Below are positions 49,484-58,507 of a stretch of 64,000 bases of DNA, piece after piece. This DNA comes from JACRAR01 sp041674385 (lineage in GTDB: Bacteria; Pseudomonadota; Gammaproteobacteria; Burkholderiales; Rhodocyclaceae). The position numbers and the translations under genes are program-made. The notes beneath the pieces were generated by a model. The model was not told the origin of the DNA. It saw only the letters and a list, made by a program, of their open reading frames with translations, and did no database searches. The stretch lies in the NCBI GenBank assembly GCA_041674385.1, contig JBAYVU010000007.1, forward strand, positions 34,794-98,793. The letters run 5' to 3'. Position 1 is the stretch's first letter. Each line of letters opens with the position of its first letter.

Positions 49484-52400
49484 AGTCCGATCAGGCGGCT
49501 TGCCGCCAGGCCCGTCTGGATGCGCGGCCGGTTATTGCCTATGACGAGACGCTGCCGATCAATCTGCGCCGCGCCGAGATCGCCAGCGCCATCGACCGCC
49601 ATCAAGTCGTCATCGTCTGCGGTGAGACCGGTTCGGGCAAGACCACGCAACTACCGAAAATCTGCCTGGAGCTCGGCCGCGGCTGCACCGGATTGATCGG
49701 ACATACCCAGCCGCGCCGCATCGCGGCGCGCGCCACGGCGGCACGCATCGCCCAGGAACTGAAGAGCGAACTGGGCCGCCATGTCGGCTTCAAGATCCGC
49801 TTCAGCGACCGCATTTCGCCGGAGACCTACATCAAGCTGATGACCGACGGCATCCTGCTGGCGGAGACACAAGGCGACCCCCAGTTGCGCGCTTATGACA
49901 CAATCATTATCGACGAAGCCCATGAGCGCAGCCTGAACATCGACTTCCTGCTGGGCTTCCTGAAGCAGTTGCTGCCGAAGCGCCCGAAATTGAAAGTGAT
50001 CGTCACTTCGGCGACGCTCGATGCGGAAAAGTTTTCGCGGCATTTCAACGATGCGCCGGTCATCGAAGTCTCGGGGCGACTGTATCCGATCGAGATGCGC
50101 TGGCGGCCGGTGCAGGCAGGCGCGGCCGACACTGAACGCGATCTCAATGACGCCATCGTCGATGCCGTCGACGAAGCGAATCGCGCCGGTCCCGGCGACG
50201 TGCTGGTGTTCCTGCCGGGCGAGCGCGAAATCCGCGAGGCGGCCGAAGCCTTGCGCAAGCACGCTTTTACGCGTGCGGGCGGGCCGGGCATGGAAATCCT
50301 GACGCTGTATGCGCGTCAGTCGGCACAGGAACAGAACCGCGTGTTTCAGGCGCATCAGGGACGCCGTGTGGTGCTGGCCACCAACGTCGCCGAGACTTCG
50401 TTGACGGTGCCGGGTATCCGCTATGTCGTCGATACGGGGCTGGCGCGCATCAAGCGCTATTCGCATCGCAACAAGGTCGAACAGTTGCAGGTCGAGTCCA
50501 TCGCCCAGTCTTCGGCCAGCCAGCGCGCCGGCCGTTGCGGGCGGGTGGCCAGCGGCATCTGCTTCCGCCTGTATGCCGAGGAAGACTTCGCCAAACGGCC
50601 GTCCTATCCCGATCCGGAGATTTTGCGTTCTTCGCTGGCCGGCGTGATTCTGCGCATGAAAGCATTGCGCCTGGGCAATGTCGAGGATTTTCCTTTCTTG
50701 CAAGCGCCGCAGCCGAAGATGGTGGCCGACGGCTATCAGCTTCTCGGCGAGCTGGGCGCAGTCGATGATGCACGCGAACTGACGCGAATTGGCCACGAGC
50801 TCGCCAAACTTCCGCTCGATCCGAAGATCGGCCGCATGATTCTGGCTGCGCGCGACGAGCGGGCGCTGGCGGAAGTGCTGGTGATCGCCGCCGCGCTGTC
50901 GGTGCCTGATCCACGCGAACGTCCGCCGGAAAAATCTGGCAGTGCCGACCAGGCGCATGCCCAATGGAAGGACGAGAAATCCGAATTCCTGTCCTACCTC
51001 AAGCTCTGGCAAGCCGCCGACGCGGTCTGGAAGCACGAGTCGTCGTCCAAGCAGAAGCAATGGTGCCGGCAGAATTTCATCTCCTGGTTGCGTTTGCGCG
51101 AGTGGCGCGAGGTCCATGGACAGCTCCACGCCTTATGCACCGAGCATGGCTGGAAGGAGAACGCCGTCCCGGCCGGCTACGATGCGATCCACTGCGCCTT
51201 GCTGAACGGCCTGCTCGGCAACATCGGCTTGAAGAGCGAAGAAGAGGGGCATTACCTCGGCGCGCGCGGCATCAAGTTCCACATTCATCCTGGTTCGATG
51301 TTGGTCAAGAAAGCCGGGCGCTGGATCATGGCGGCCGAATTGGTGGAAACCTCGCGCCTGTTCGCCCGCTGCGTGGCGAAGATCGAGCCGGAATGGCTGG
51401 AGCGGGTCGGTGCGCACCTGGTCAGGACTCACGTCTATGAGCCGCATTGGGTGAAAAACTCCGGACAGGTGACGGCGTGGCAGCGAGCTACGCTGCATGG
51501 CTTGCTGCTGTATGCCAAACGCCGCGTGCAGTTCGGCAAGCCCGGGAGCAGCGCGGCGGATGTCCAATTGGCGCGCGAATTGCTGATCCGCGAGGCGCTG
51601 GTGAATGGCGATGTACATGAGGACTTCGTCCGTCGAGCAAAGTTCTTCCAGCACAACCGCAAGCTGATCGCCGACATCGAGGCGCTCGAACACAAGTCGC
51701 GCCGGCCCGACGTGCTGGTCGATGAGGAATTGATCCTGGCCTTTTATGACAGCAAGATTCCTGCGGACATCGTCACGCTGGCGGCTTTCGACGCCTGGCG
51801 CAAGGATGCCGAGCGCCAGGAACCAAAATTGCTGTTTTTGGAACGCGACCAGCTGATGCGCCACGAGGCGGCCGGGATTACCACCGAAGCCTTTCCGCAT
51901 CACCTCGAGCTGCACGGCCAGCGACTCCGCCTTGCCTACCATCACGACCCCGGTGCGGCCGACGACGGTGTGACGCTGGCGTTGCCGCTGCCGCAACTCA
52001 ACCAGATCTCGGCACAGCGCTGCGAGTGGCTGGTGCCGGGGCTGCTCAAGGAAAAGGTGGTGGCGCTGCTCAAGACGCTGCCGCAGAAATACCGCCAGCG
52101 TCTGCAGCCGCTGGAGAGCTTCGCCGAGGAGTTCGGCAACGAAACACACGACGTTGGGGAGCCGCTGTTGACTGCGCTGACCCGTTCCGTCGAGGAACGC
52201 CTTGGCATGAAGCTGCCTCTCGACGCTTTCCGTTCGAGCGAATTGCGCCCGCATCTGCAGATGAATTTCCGTCTGCTCGATGAACATGGCGCTACCCTGG
52301 CGATGTCGCGCTCATTGGCCGAATTGCGCGCCCAGCATGGCGTTCGCGTTGAGCAGAGTTTTGCGGCGGCGGCTACGCACAGCGCTGCGGCAAAAAACGA

Positions 52401-53259
52401 ACTGACGGGTTTGACCAGATGGTCTTTCGGCGATCTGCCTGAGTTGCAGGAGATCGTTATCGCCGGACGAACCGTGCTGGGTTTTCCGGCGTTGGTGGAT
52501 GAGGGCGAGAGTGTCGCACTGCGGGTGTTCGACACGCCGCAGAAAGCCCAGCTCAAGCATCAAGCCGGCCTGCGGCGCCTGTTCGCCTTGGGGCTGCGCG
52601 AACAGCTCAAGTACCTCGACAAGAACCTCCTGGCGAGTTCTCGGTTACGCGATATGGCGCTGCAATTCATGCATCTAGGCGGTGAGCAGGAACTTCGTGC
52701 GCAGCTGATCGCCGCGACGCTGGAGCGCACTTGCATGATGGCACCGCTGCCGGCCACGGCGGCCGACTTCGAGGCGCGTCTGCTTGCTGCGCGGCCGCGC
52801 ATCACCCTGGTGGCGCAAGAGTATGTGTGCCTGCTCGGCAGCATACTCGGCGAGCATACGGTGTTGCAGAAGAAACTCGCTGCGGTGGCCAAGGGTTTTC
52901 CCGGTGTTGCGGCGGATATCGCAGCGCAGTGCGCGGCCTTGCTGGGGAAAGACTTCGTGCTTGCCACGCCGTTCGAACGTCTCCAGCATTTCCCGCGTTA
53001 CCTCAAGGCGGCCGTGCTGCGCCTCGACAAGCTGCGCGTCGATCCGGCCCGCGATGCGCGGCTGCTGCTGGATTGGCAGTCGCTGGCGAAGCCCTGGGAG
53101 CGCGAGTGCGCCTTCCGGCGGAAGGCCGGCGTGAGCGATCCTTTCCTGGACGAGTTCCGCTGGCTGCTGGAGGAATTGCGGGTGGCCCTGTTCGCGCAGG
53201 AGCTCAAGACCCCGACGCCAGTCTCGCTGAAGCGACTGCAGAAGGCTTGGCAGAGATAA
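49480..53259 (+). CDS. hrpA: ATP-dependent RNA helicase HrpA
   Basis: 1259 residues, DEAH-box helicase. Walker A GETGSGKTTQLPK, the DEAH motif IIIDEAHERSLNIDFLL, SATLDAEKF, and the C-terminal QRAGRCGRVASGICFRLY are in order. The helicase-associated domain and the long C-terminal DUF3418-type region typical of HrpA follow. HrpA acts in mRNA processing and rescue of stalled ribosomes. ATG at 49480 overlaps the crcB stop (ATGA), so the two are co-translated. Length is normal (E. coli ~1300). Confidence 0.96.
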   Translation: MKSDQAACRQARLDARPVIAYDETLPINLRRAEIASAIDRHQVVIVCGETGSGKTTQLPKICLELGRGCTGLIGHTQPRRIAARATAARIAQELKSELGRHVGFKIRFSDRISPETYIKLMTDGILLAETQGDPQLRAYDTIIIDEAHERSLNIDFLLGFLKQLLPKRPKLKVIVTSATLDAEKFSRHFNDAPVIEVSGRLYPIEMRWRPVQAGAADTERDLNDAIVDAVDEANRAGPGDVLVFLPGEREIREAAEALRKHAFTRAGGPGMEILTLYARQSAQEQNRVFQAHQGRRVVLATNVAETSLTVPGIRYVVDTGLARIKRYSHRNKVEQLQVESIAQSSASQRAGRCGRVASGICFRLYAEEDFAKRPSYPDPEILRSSLAGVILRMKALRLGNVEDFPFLQAPQPKMVADGYQLLGELGAVDDARELTRIGHELAKLPLDPKIGRMILAARDERALAEVLVIAAALSVPDPRERPPEKSGSADQAHAQWKDEKSEFLSYLKLWQAADAVWKHESSSKQKQWCRQNFISWLRLREWREVHGQLHALCTEHGWKENAVPAGYDAIHCALLNGLLGNIGLKSEEEGHYLGARGIKFHIHPGSMLVKKAGRWIMAAELVETSRLFARCVAKIEPEWLERVGAHLVRTHVYEPHWVKNSGQVTAWQRATLHGLLLYAKRRVQFGKPGSSAADVQLARELLIREALVNGDVHEDFVRRAKFFQHNRKLIADIEALEHKSRRPDVLVDEELILAFYDSKIPADIVTLAAFDAWRKDAERQEPKLLFLERDQLMRHEAAGITTEAFPHHLELHGQRLRLAYHHDPGAADDGVTLALPLPQLNQISAQRCEWLVPGLLKEKVVALLKTLPQKYRQRLQPLESFAEEFGNETHDVGEPLLTALTRSVEERLGMKLPLDAFRSSELRPHLQMNFRLLDEHGATLAMSRSLAELRAQHGVRVEQSFAAAATHSAAAKNELTGLTRWSFGDLPELQEIVIAGRTVLGFPALVDEGESVALRVFDTPQKAQLKHQAGLRRLFALGLREQLKYLDKNLLASSRLRDMALQFMHLGGEQELRAQLIAATLERTCMMAPLPATAADFEARLLAARPRITLVAQEYVCLLGSILGEHTVLQKKLAAVAKGFPGVAADIAAQCAALLGKDFVLATPFERLQHFPRYLKAAVLRLDKLRVDPARDARLLLDWQSLAKPWERECAFRRKAGVSDPFLDEFRWLLEELRVALFAQELKTPTPVSLKRLQKAWQR

Positions 53260-53263
53260 AAAA

Positions 53264-53289
53264 ACCCCGGCACGCAACGCGGCCGGGGT
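53264..53289 (-). terminator. Intrinsic terminator of the phasin gene
   Basis: ACCCCGGC and GCCGGGGT form an 8-bp stem around a 10-nt loop. On the minus strand the stem is followed by a run of seven T. It lies about 47 bp beyond the phasin stop and directly beside the hrpA stop. On the plus strand no T-run follows. Confidence 0.85.
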
Positions 53290-53335
53290 AAATCCAGCTT
53301 TAGATAGCTGGAGGAGGAGACAAATAAGGTAAAGA

Positions 53336-53899
53336 TCAGGCAGCTTTTTTGACCTTGGCGGCGTTGCTGGCGGAACCAACGGCCTTGACGGTGGCATTGG
53401 TGGCAGCCGCCACATTGGCTTCGGTGATATCAACGACTTGCTTGACCGCCTTGGTCATGCTGTCATAGGCTGAGTTGGCGGCAGCAATGGCGGACTTGAC
53501 GGCAGCGACGGCGACGTCGGAACCGGCCGGGGCATTCTTCGCAGCCTTGTCCAGAACCGAGGCCACATTCTTGTTGGTTTCGGCAAACTGCGACTCGACG
53601 ATCTTGGATACTTCTTCCTGGGTCTGGGTGGCGATTTCGTAAATGCTGCGCGAGTAGGCAACCGCTTTCTCGACGGCCGGCTGGGCCAGGGTGCTTTGCA
53701 AGGAGACCAAGCCTTGGATGTCTTTGACGCCCAGCAACGCCTTGGCCGAAGTGGCGCTATCTTCCAGCAGGGTGCGGGCAGCATTCAGGTTCAAAGCGGC
53801 GAAGCGTTCGGCGCTGGTAAAAGCCGTGTTGGCCAGCGTCAGGAGGGCTTCGACATTGGCTTTGTTGGTGCTGGCAATTTGTTCGGGTGTGGCAAACAT
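53336..53899 (-). CDS. phaP: Phasin family protein
   Basis: 187 residues, alpha-helical, Ala-rich, no signal peptide. The N-terminus MFATPEQIASTNKANVEALL and the central SAERFAALNLNAARTLLEDS are the typical phasin_2 pattern, and the C-terminus has the Lys/Ala tail KAVGSASNAAKVKKAA. Phasins coat polyhydroxyalkanoate granules. ATG at 53899 follows TTAGGAGAT. The upstream 400 bp is AT-rich with two TGCA-N-TGCA palindromes that could bind PhaR, and a strong terminator follows the gene. No PHA synthase lies in the window. Confidence 0.93.
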   Translation of the reverse strand: MFATPEQIASTNKANVEALLTLANTAFTSAERFAALNLNAARTLLEDSATSAKALLGVKDIQGLVSLQSTLAQPAVEKAVAYSRSIYEIATQTQEEVSKIVESQFAETNKNVASVLDKAAKNAPAGSDVAVAAVKSAIAAANSAYDSMTKAVKQVVDITEANVAAATNATVKAVGSASNAAKVKKAA

Positions 53900-54302
53900 G
53901 GCGTATCTCCTAAGGGGTTGAATAACCAATCCTAAGTCTGCAATCCCAATGTCTAGTCGATAACCTTTGACGAAACACAAACGGTTGGCGACTACTTGTT
54001 GCAGTGCATCATGGTTTGAATTATAGGGGCAGAATCGCCAATGTCAACTGTTTTTTGTGCATTGCACAATATATTTATAAAATATTATTTAACTTAAATT
54101 ACAATATATTATAAATAACAATTGGCCTGTTTCAGGAAAAATTGCGACTTGTTTGTTGCGCTGCGCCAGCGGCTGGCCGAGATCGCACGCAAACCGATCC
54201 CCCATCCTTGCGGATATGGCGATAACAACTATTGGCGTGGTGGCGTGGTGGGAATGGTGGAACTGGCGCCGAAAAACTGAAGTGGCGCCAGTTGCCGGGA
54301 GC
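53900..54302 (-). promoter_or_regulatory. AT-rich phasin regulatory region with two TGCANTGCA palindromes
   Basis: About 400 bp without a gene. TTGTGCATTGCACAA (54055-54069) is a perfect 7-1-7 palindrome. TGTTGCAGTGCATCA (53997-54011) is a near palindrome with the same TGCA-N-TGCA core. They are 58 bp apart. This resembles operators of the PHA-granule repressor PhaR (inference). The stretch 54061-54120 is very AT-rich and probably contains the promoter. Confidence 0.5.
54261..54293. terminator. Perfect 10-bp inverted repeat after the enoyl-CoA hydratase
   Basis: AACTGGCGCC and GGCGCCAGTT flank a 13-nt loop, 10 bp past the hydratase stop. Position suggests a terminator of the kdsD-to-hydratase operon, but there is no T-run outside the stem on the minus strand, so it may act by another mechanism. 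Confidence 0.4.
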
Positions 54303-55079
54303 TCAGGCGTTCTTGAAGTTCGGCTTGCGTTTTTCGACGAAAGCGGCCATGCCTTCTTTCTGATCGAGCAGGCCGAAGATGGCATGGAAAGTACGGCGCT
54401 CGAACAGCAAGCCTTCCTGGAGAGGCGACTCAAACGCGCGATTGATCGATTCTTTAAGCATCATCAAGACCGGCATTGAATAACCGGCAATTTTTTGCGC
54501 CGTGGCAAGCGCTTCTTCCAGCAGTTTGTCGACCGGGACGACACGGGCAACCAGGCCGGCGCGCTCGGCTTCGGCCGCGTCCATCAGCCGCGCGGTAAGA
54601 CAGAGTTCCATGGCCTTGGCCTTGCCGATGGCGCGCGGCAAACGTTGCGTGCCTCCGGCACCGGGAAGTATGCCGAGTTTGACTTCCGGTTGCCCAAACT
54701 GGGCATTGTCGCCGGCAAGGATGAAATCGCACATCATCGCCAGTTCGCAACCCCCGCCCAAGGCATAACCAGCCACCGCGGCAATGAACGGTTTGCGGCA
54801 GCGCGCAATGCGGTCCCAATTGCGGCTGATGAAGTTGCCCTGATACACGTCCATGTGTTTCAGATCCTTCATGGCAGCGACATCGGCGCCTGCGGCGAAA
54901 GCCTTGGTCGAGCCGGTGAGGACGATGGCGCCAATCGCCGTGTCGGCTTCGAAACCGTCGAGCGCTGCGCCAAGTTCGTCGATCAGCGCGTCATTCAGCG
55001 CGTTGAGTGCGTCCGGGCGGTTCAGCGTGATGAGACCCACTTTGCCGCGAACTTCTGCAATGATATTTTCATAAGCCAT
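54303..55079 (-). CDS. Enoyl-CoA hydratase
   Basis: 258-residue crotonase-fold enzyme that hydrates trans-2-enoyl-CoA. The CoA/oxyanion segment AFAAGADVAAMKDL, the IAAVAGYALGGGCELAMMCD signature and the catalytic glutamates in PEVKLGILPGAGGTQRL are all present. ATG at 55079; the gene follows lptA by 8 bp, an unusual neighbour for LPS transport genes. Given the phasin beyond it, a role linking fatty acid oxidation to PHA supply is possible, but no (R)-specific PhaJ signature is seen. Confidence 0.93.
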   Translation of the reverse strand: MAYENIIAEVRGKVGLITLNRPDALNALNDALIDELGAALDGFEADTAIGAIVLTGSTKAFAAGADVAAMKDLKHMDVYQGNFISRNWDRIARCRKPFIAAVAGYALGGGCELAMMCDFILAGDNAQFGQPEVKLGILPGAGGTQRLPRAIGKAKAMELCLTARLMDAAEAERAGLVARVVPVDKLLEEALATAQKIAGYSMPVLMMLKESINRAFESPLQEGLLFERRTFHAIFGLLDQKEGMAAFVEKRKPNFKNA

Positions 55080-55087
55080 GATGCGTA

Positions 55088-55714
55088 TTACTCCTCTTGT
55101 GGATTGACCAGCTCGGGCATTGCCTTGAGCGGGGGTGGTTCGAACTGCGGCTTGGCGGAGGCCGCCGGGACGGCGGTAGTGGCCTTGTTCTTGGGCTGAA
55201 TGACGGCGCGCACGCGATTGTTCCTGCCGGGGGTCTGGGCGGCGATGGCGCCTGCGGGGCCACTGCTGACAAGATAGTTCTCGTTCTTGCCGTCAAAGGA
55301 TATGTACTGGCCACGGACTTCATCCTGGCCGCTCTTGACGTGGGCGCGCTGGAAAAACTCGGTCTTGTCCAACTTGCTGTCGTGTACTATGCGTTCGGCC
55401 TCGCCTTCGATATATTCATCCTTGTTTTCGCGTTTCTGCCGGAAGTGCGCCAGCCCACCCGGACCGCCGGTGGCCTCGCCGCTCTGAAAGCCTTCCGCAT
55501 CTTGCGTGACAACCAGTTTCTCGCAGCGAATGGTCAGCGTGCCCTGAACCAGTTGAACATTGCCCTCGAAGACGTTAATTTTCTTGGCATCGTCGATGAC
55601 GATGCGGTCCGCATCCAGGTTGACCGGTTTGTCGTGGTCGGCTTTTTCTGCATATGCCGGCAGCGACATGGCGAGCAGGGATACCACAGTGAGCATGCTG
55701 GCAATTGGATTCAT
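55088..55714 (-). CDS. lptA: LPS transport periplasmic protein LptA
   Basis: 208 residues. Signal peptide (MLTVVSLLAMSLPAYA) followed by the OstA-like beta-jellyroll: KPVNLDADRIVIDDAKKINVFEGNVQLVQGTLTIRCEKLVV, then GEAERIVHDSK and a Pro/Ala-rich tail longer than in E. coli. LptA bridges the periplasm with LptC and LptD. Its start overlaps lptC by 4 bp. lptB and rpoN, which normally follow, are missing here. Confidence 0.93.
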   Translation of the reverse strand: MNPIASMLTVVSLLAMSLPAYAEKADHDKPVNLDADRIVIDDAKKINVFEGNVQLVQGTLTIRCEKLVVTQDAEGFQSGEATGGPGGLAHFRQKRENKDEYIEGEAERIVHDSKLDKTEFFQRAHVKSGQDEVRGQYISFDGKNENYLVSSGPAGAIAAQTPGRNNRVRAVIQPKNKATTAVPAASAKPQFEPPPLKAMPELVNPQEE

Positions 55715-56286
55715 GGTGTCTGCGCTTTATAAAATGTGCCTTGTGCCCGGCCCGTCAGAATATACGTTTGGGTACGATTATCCGCTTCCATGGCCATTCC
55801 TTGAACCACAGTCCTGCCATTCACTATGGTTACGGGCACGCTGGTACGGGCAATTTCATCGTCAGGGTAAACCTGCATGGCAGTAGTGGTCAGTACCAGT
55901 TCAGGATTATCCGCGCTAGCCTCGCGCACTACGCGTACATCATCGATAAGCTCCACCTGCTTGCCGTCCTCGCTGACGATGGCTTGGCGCGCACTGAGCC
56001 GGGTCGGTTGGGCATGGGCGTAGAAAGTCAGGGCGGGCTCGGTGATATGGGTGGTGTCATTGTCGGGGTAATGCAGCATGTTCTTCGCCTTCAGCGAATG
56101 CTGAAGACTGCCATCCTGGTTGAAATGTCGCATGGTAAGTTGGGCAACGATAAAATCCGGATCGTGGCGCAGCTTGTCGTTGTTTGACATGCTATCGACC
56201 TGCGTGGCGCGTTCCAGCCAAAAGGTGAGTGCCGCCAGCAATGTCAACAGCATCAATGGAAACAGGTTGGCGCTTTGAACCTTCAT
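55711..56286 (-). CDS. lptC: LPS export protein LptC
   Basis: 191 residues with an N-terminal membrane anchor (LFPLMLLTLLAALTFWLERA) and a periplasmic jellyroll containing FIVAQLTMRHFNQDGSLQHSLKA and QVELIDDVRVVR. It receives LPS from LptBFG and hands it to LptA. ATG at 56286 overlaps the kdsC stop; its stop overlaps lptA. Confidence 0.92.
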   Translation of the reverse strand: MKVQSANLFPLMLLTLLAALTFWLERATQVDSMSNNDKLRHDPDFIVAQLTMRHFNQDGSLQHSLKAKNMLHYPDNDTTHITEPALTFYAHAQPTRLSARQAIVSEDGKQVELIDDVRVVREASADNPELVLTTTAMQVYPDDEIARTSVPVTIVNGRTVVQGMAMEADNRTQTYILTGRAQGTFYKAQTP

Positions 56287-56837
56287 GATGCTGCCGTTAT
56301 CTGCGGAACGGCCAGGTAAGAGGCCAACGCCGCATCTGGTTTGCCCTGGGCGGCGAGGATCAGTTCGCAAACTTCCCGAACCGCACCGCGTCCCGCCTCG
56401 GCACGCGTCACATAATCGACGTGACGATGCACCATGGCATGGCCACCCGGGACGCTGGCGGAATAGCCGCAGGCGCGCAGCAATGGCAAATCGACCACGT
56501 CGTCTCCCATGTAACCGGCTGAGGCGAAATCAAACTGCCGTTTCTTCAGCAAGTCCTGCATGGCGCTGTATTTATCCTCGATGCCTTGCAGCAACAATTC
56601 GATGCCAAGATTCCGGGCGCGCAATTCAAGGGCGCGGGAACTGCGTCCACTGATGATGGCAAGCACGACACCGGCATCGGCAAGCATTTTCAGCCCATGC
56701 CCATCCAGGCTGTTGAAGGCTTTCATCTCCTCCCCCTGTGCCGTGAAGTAGAGTGTGCCATCGGTCATCACACCGTCGACATCGAAGGCCATGAGTTTGA
56801 CCCTGCTGGCTTTCTGGTGGGCGAGCGAAGCGAACAT
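56283..56837 (-). CDS. kdsC: Kdo-8-phosphate phosphatase
   Basis: 184-residue HAD phosphatase (C0 type, no cap). The nucleophile motif MAFDVDGVMTDGTLYF, IISGRSS and the Mg2+ loop GYMGDDVVDLPLL match KdsC. It releases Kdo from Kdo-8-P in LPS core synthesis. ATG at 56837 overlaps the kdsD stop (TGATG). Confidence 0.95.
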   Translation of the reverse strand: MFASLAHQKASRVKLMAFDVDGVMTDGTLYFTAQGEEMKAFNSLDGHGLKMLADAGVVLAIISGRSSRALELRARNLGIELLLQGIEDKYSAMQDLLKKRQFDFASAGYMGDDVVDLPLLRACGYSASVPGGHAMVHRHVDYVTRAEAGRGAVREVCELILAAQGKPDAALASYLAVPQITAAS

Positions 56838-57841
56838 CACACCACTTTGGCACGGAACAGATCGTGCATGTTGAGCGCGCCGCATAAAGCGCCTTCACCG
56901 TCAATGACGAGGAGTTGAGTGATCTTGTGCTCCTCCATCAGCTGCACTGCCTCAACGGCCAAGCGCCCTGGAGCGATGGTGCGTGGCCGATGGGTCATCA
57001 CCTGGGCCACCGGGATATGGCGCAGGTCGCCGAGTTTCTGCATGGCGCGGCGCAGGTCGCCGTCGGTGAAAATGCCAGAGAGCGCCCGGTTATTGTCATG
57101 CACCGCGACCATCCCCATGCCGCCGTTGGAAATGGCGGCGAGCGCATCGAAAACCGTTGCGGTTTCCGGGATGATCGGCACATTCCGTGCCGGACGCATC
57201 ACATCCTTGACATGTGTCAGCAAACGGCGGCCGAGTGCGCCGCCGGGATGCGATCGGGCAAAATCCTCGGCGCCGAAGCCGCGCGCATCGAGCAGCGCTA
57301 CCGCCAATGCATCGCCCAGCGCCAGCGCCGCCGTGGTGCTGGCCGTCGGCGCAAGGTTGAGCGGACAGGCTTCTTCCTTGACGCCGGCATCGAGATGCAC
57401 ATCGGCTTCCTGTGCCAAGGACGAGGCCGGGTTGCCGGTAATCGCGATCAACCTTCCTCCCTGGCGCTTTACCAGCGGGACGATCGTCAGCAATTCGTCG
57501 TTCTCGCCGGAATTGGAGAGGGCGATCAGTACGTCTTCGCGCGTAATCATGCCGAGATCGCCGTGTACCGCTTCGGCGGCATGCACGAAGTAAGCCGGGG
57601 TGCCGGTGCTGGCCAGGGTGGCGGCTATCTTGCGGCAGATATGGCCGGACTTGCCGATGCCGCAAACGATCACCCGGCCGTGACAGCCGAGGATCATGTC
57701 GACCGCGCGCAAGAACTCGTCACCGAGCCGATCGCCCAGCACGGCGACAGCGTTCGCCTCGATTTGCAGCACGCGCCGCGCCATTTCGAGGGGACGCGGC
57801 GGAAATCCGGATATGCCGCTGGGATTGCCAGTTTGGCTCAT
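56837..57841 (-). CDS. kdsD: D-arabinose 5-phosphate isomerase
   Basis: 334 residues from ATG at 57841. SIS domain (~40-175) with VCGIGKSGHICRKIAATLASTGT and ALSNSGENDELL, followed by two CBS domains (~205-334). It isomerises ribulose-5-P to arabinose-5-P, the first step to Kdo. First gene of a tightly overlapping kdsD-kdsC-lptC-lptA operon. An extended -10 box lies 28 bp upstream; beyond that begins the ICE end, so the operon keeps its own promoter. Confidence 0.95.
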   Translation of the reverse strand: MSQTGNPSGISGFPPRPLEMARRVLQIEANAVAVLGDRLGDEFLRAVDMILGCHGRVIVCGIGKSGHICRKIAATLASTGTPAYFVHAAEAVHGDLGMITREDVLIALSNSGENDELLTIVPLVKRQGGRLIAITGNPASSLAQEADVHLDAGVKEEACPLNLAPTASTTAALALGDALAVALLDARGFGAEDFARSHPGGALGRRLLTHVKDVMRPARNVPIIPETATVFDALAAISNGGMGMVAVHDNNRALSGIFTDGDLRRAMQKLGDLRHIPVAQVMTHRPRTIAPGRLAVEAVQLMEEHKITQLLVIDGEGALCGALNMHDLFRAKVV

Positions 57842-57868
57842 AGGGGCTATGCAGTGATGATTGGGCTG

Positions 57869-57877
57869 ATTATAACA
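57869..57877 (-). promoter_or_regulatory. Extended -10 box of the kdsD operon
   Basis: The minus strand reads TGTTATAAT, a perfect TATAAT with an extended TG, ending 28 bases before the kdsD ATG. The -35 is poor. A leader of about 20 nt would result. Confidence 0.6.
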
Positions 57878-58186
57878 AACCGCATCGTCGCACCCATTAC
57901 CCACAAATCGATATCTATGATGATGCTTCGCGACAATCGAGACAATAAAAAATGTCCGCTGTCAAGCCTTTTTTGATGGCGGGCATGACGCGAAAACCCT
58001 ATACAAAGCAACAGTTTAGGGTATTTCCTGGGGACTTCAGCCCGCTGTAGGTTTGCAGGCTGGGGGCCACATAGGAGCCTTGCGGTTGCGGGTCTTGGCG
58101 TGCCCGAGCGGGCAACACAGATGAAGGCATCGGCCACTTCCTCCGCAATCATATTCGAGCAATACATAGGGCTGATCCCCAAAATG

Positions 58187-58216
58187 CGAACGCGCAGTTT
58201 GCAGACTGCGCGTTCG
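58187..58216 (-). terminator. Terminator of the trb operon
   Basis: CGAACGCGCAGT and ACTGCGCGTTCG form a perfect 12-bp stem with a 6-nt loop. On the minus strand it is followed by CATTTTGG, a short T-run. It lies 24 bp after the DUF2274 stop. Confidence 0.75.
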
Positions 58217-58240
58217 GGGGGCTTGTGGCTGTGACTTCGC

Positions 58241-58507
58241 CTACGAAGGTGTTGCTTCTCGCTGTGGTGGCTTCTGCGACGGCTTTGATGCGACCCTTTT
58301 CTTGAACCCCCGATCTCCAGCCATGAAGGCTTCGAGCATGTGCGGAATCAACGTCGCCGCATCCACTGTTTCGCCGTAGGCCTGGGCGTGCAGCGCCGCA
58401 TAGTGGTCGAGGTCAGCCTTCAGGCTGACCGGGCATGTGAAGGTCAGCTTGGTGCTGATACTGGATGGCAGCGGCCCGAGTCTCAGCTTCTTTGTAGGCG
58501 TGCTCAT
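58241..58507 (-). CDS. DUF2274 protein of the trb cluster
   Basis: 88 residues, small and basic. MSTPTKKLRLGPLP, KLTFTCPVSLKADLDHYAALHAQ and ATLIPHMLEAFMAGDRGFKK are the usual DUF2274 pattern found after trbI in Tn4371-like ICEs. A ribbon-helix-helix-like fold is plausible. It overlaps trbI by 4 bp. Function unknown. Confidence 0.88.
   Translation of the reverse strand: MSTPTKKLRLGPLPSSISTKLTFTCPVSLKADLDHYAALHAQAYGETVDAATLIPHMLEAFMAGDRGFKKRVASKPSQKPPQREATPS

Noticed and set aside
57847..58182. 111-codon open frame on the minus strand between kdsD and DUF2274
   Set aside because: It runs through the ICE end, the kdsD promoter and into the kdsD leader, has no domain I recognise and no ribosome site; its end coincides with chromosomal sequence, so it is unlikely to be a gene.
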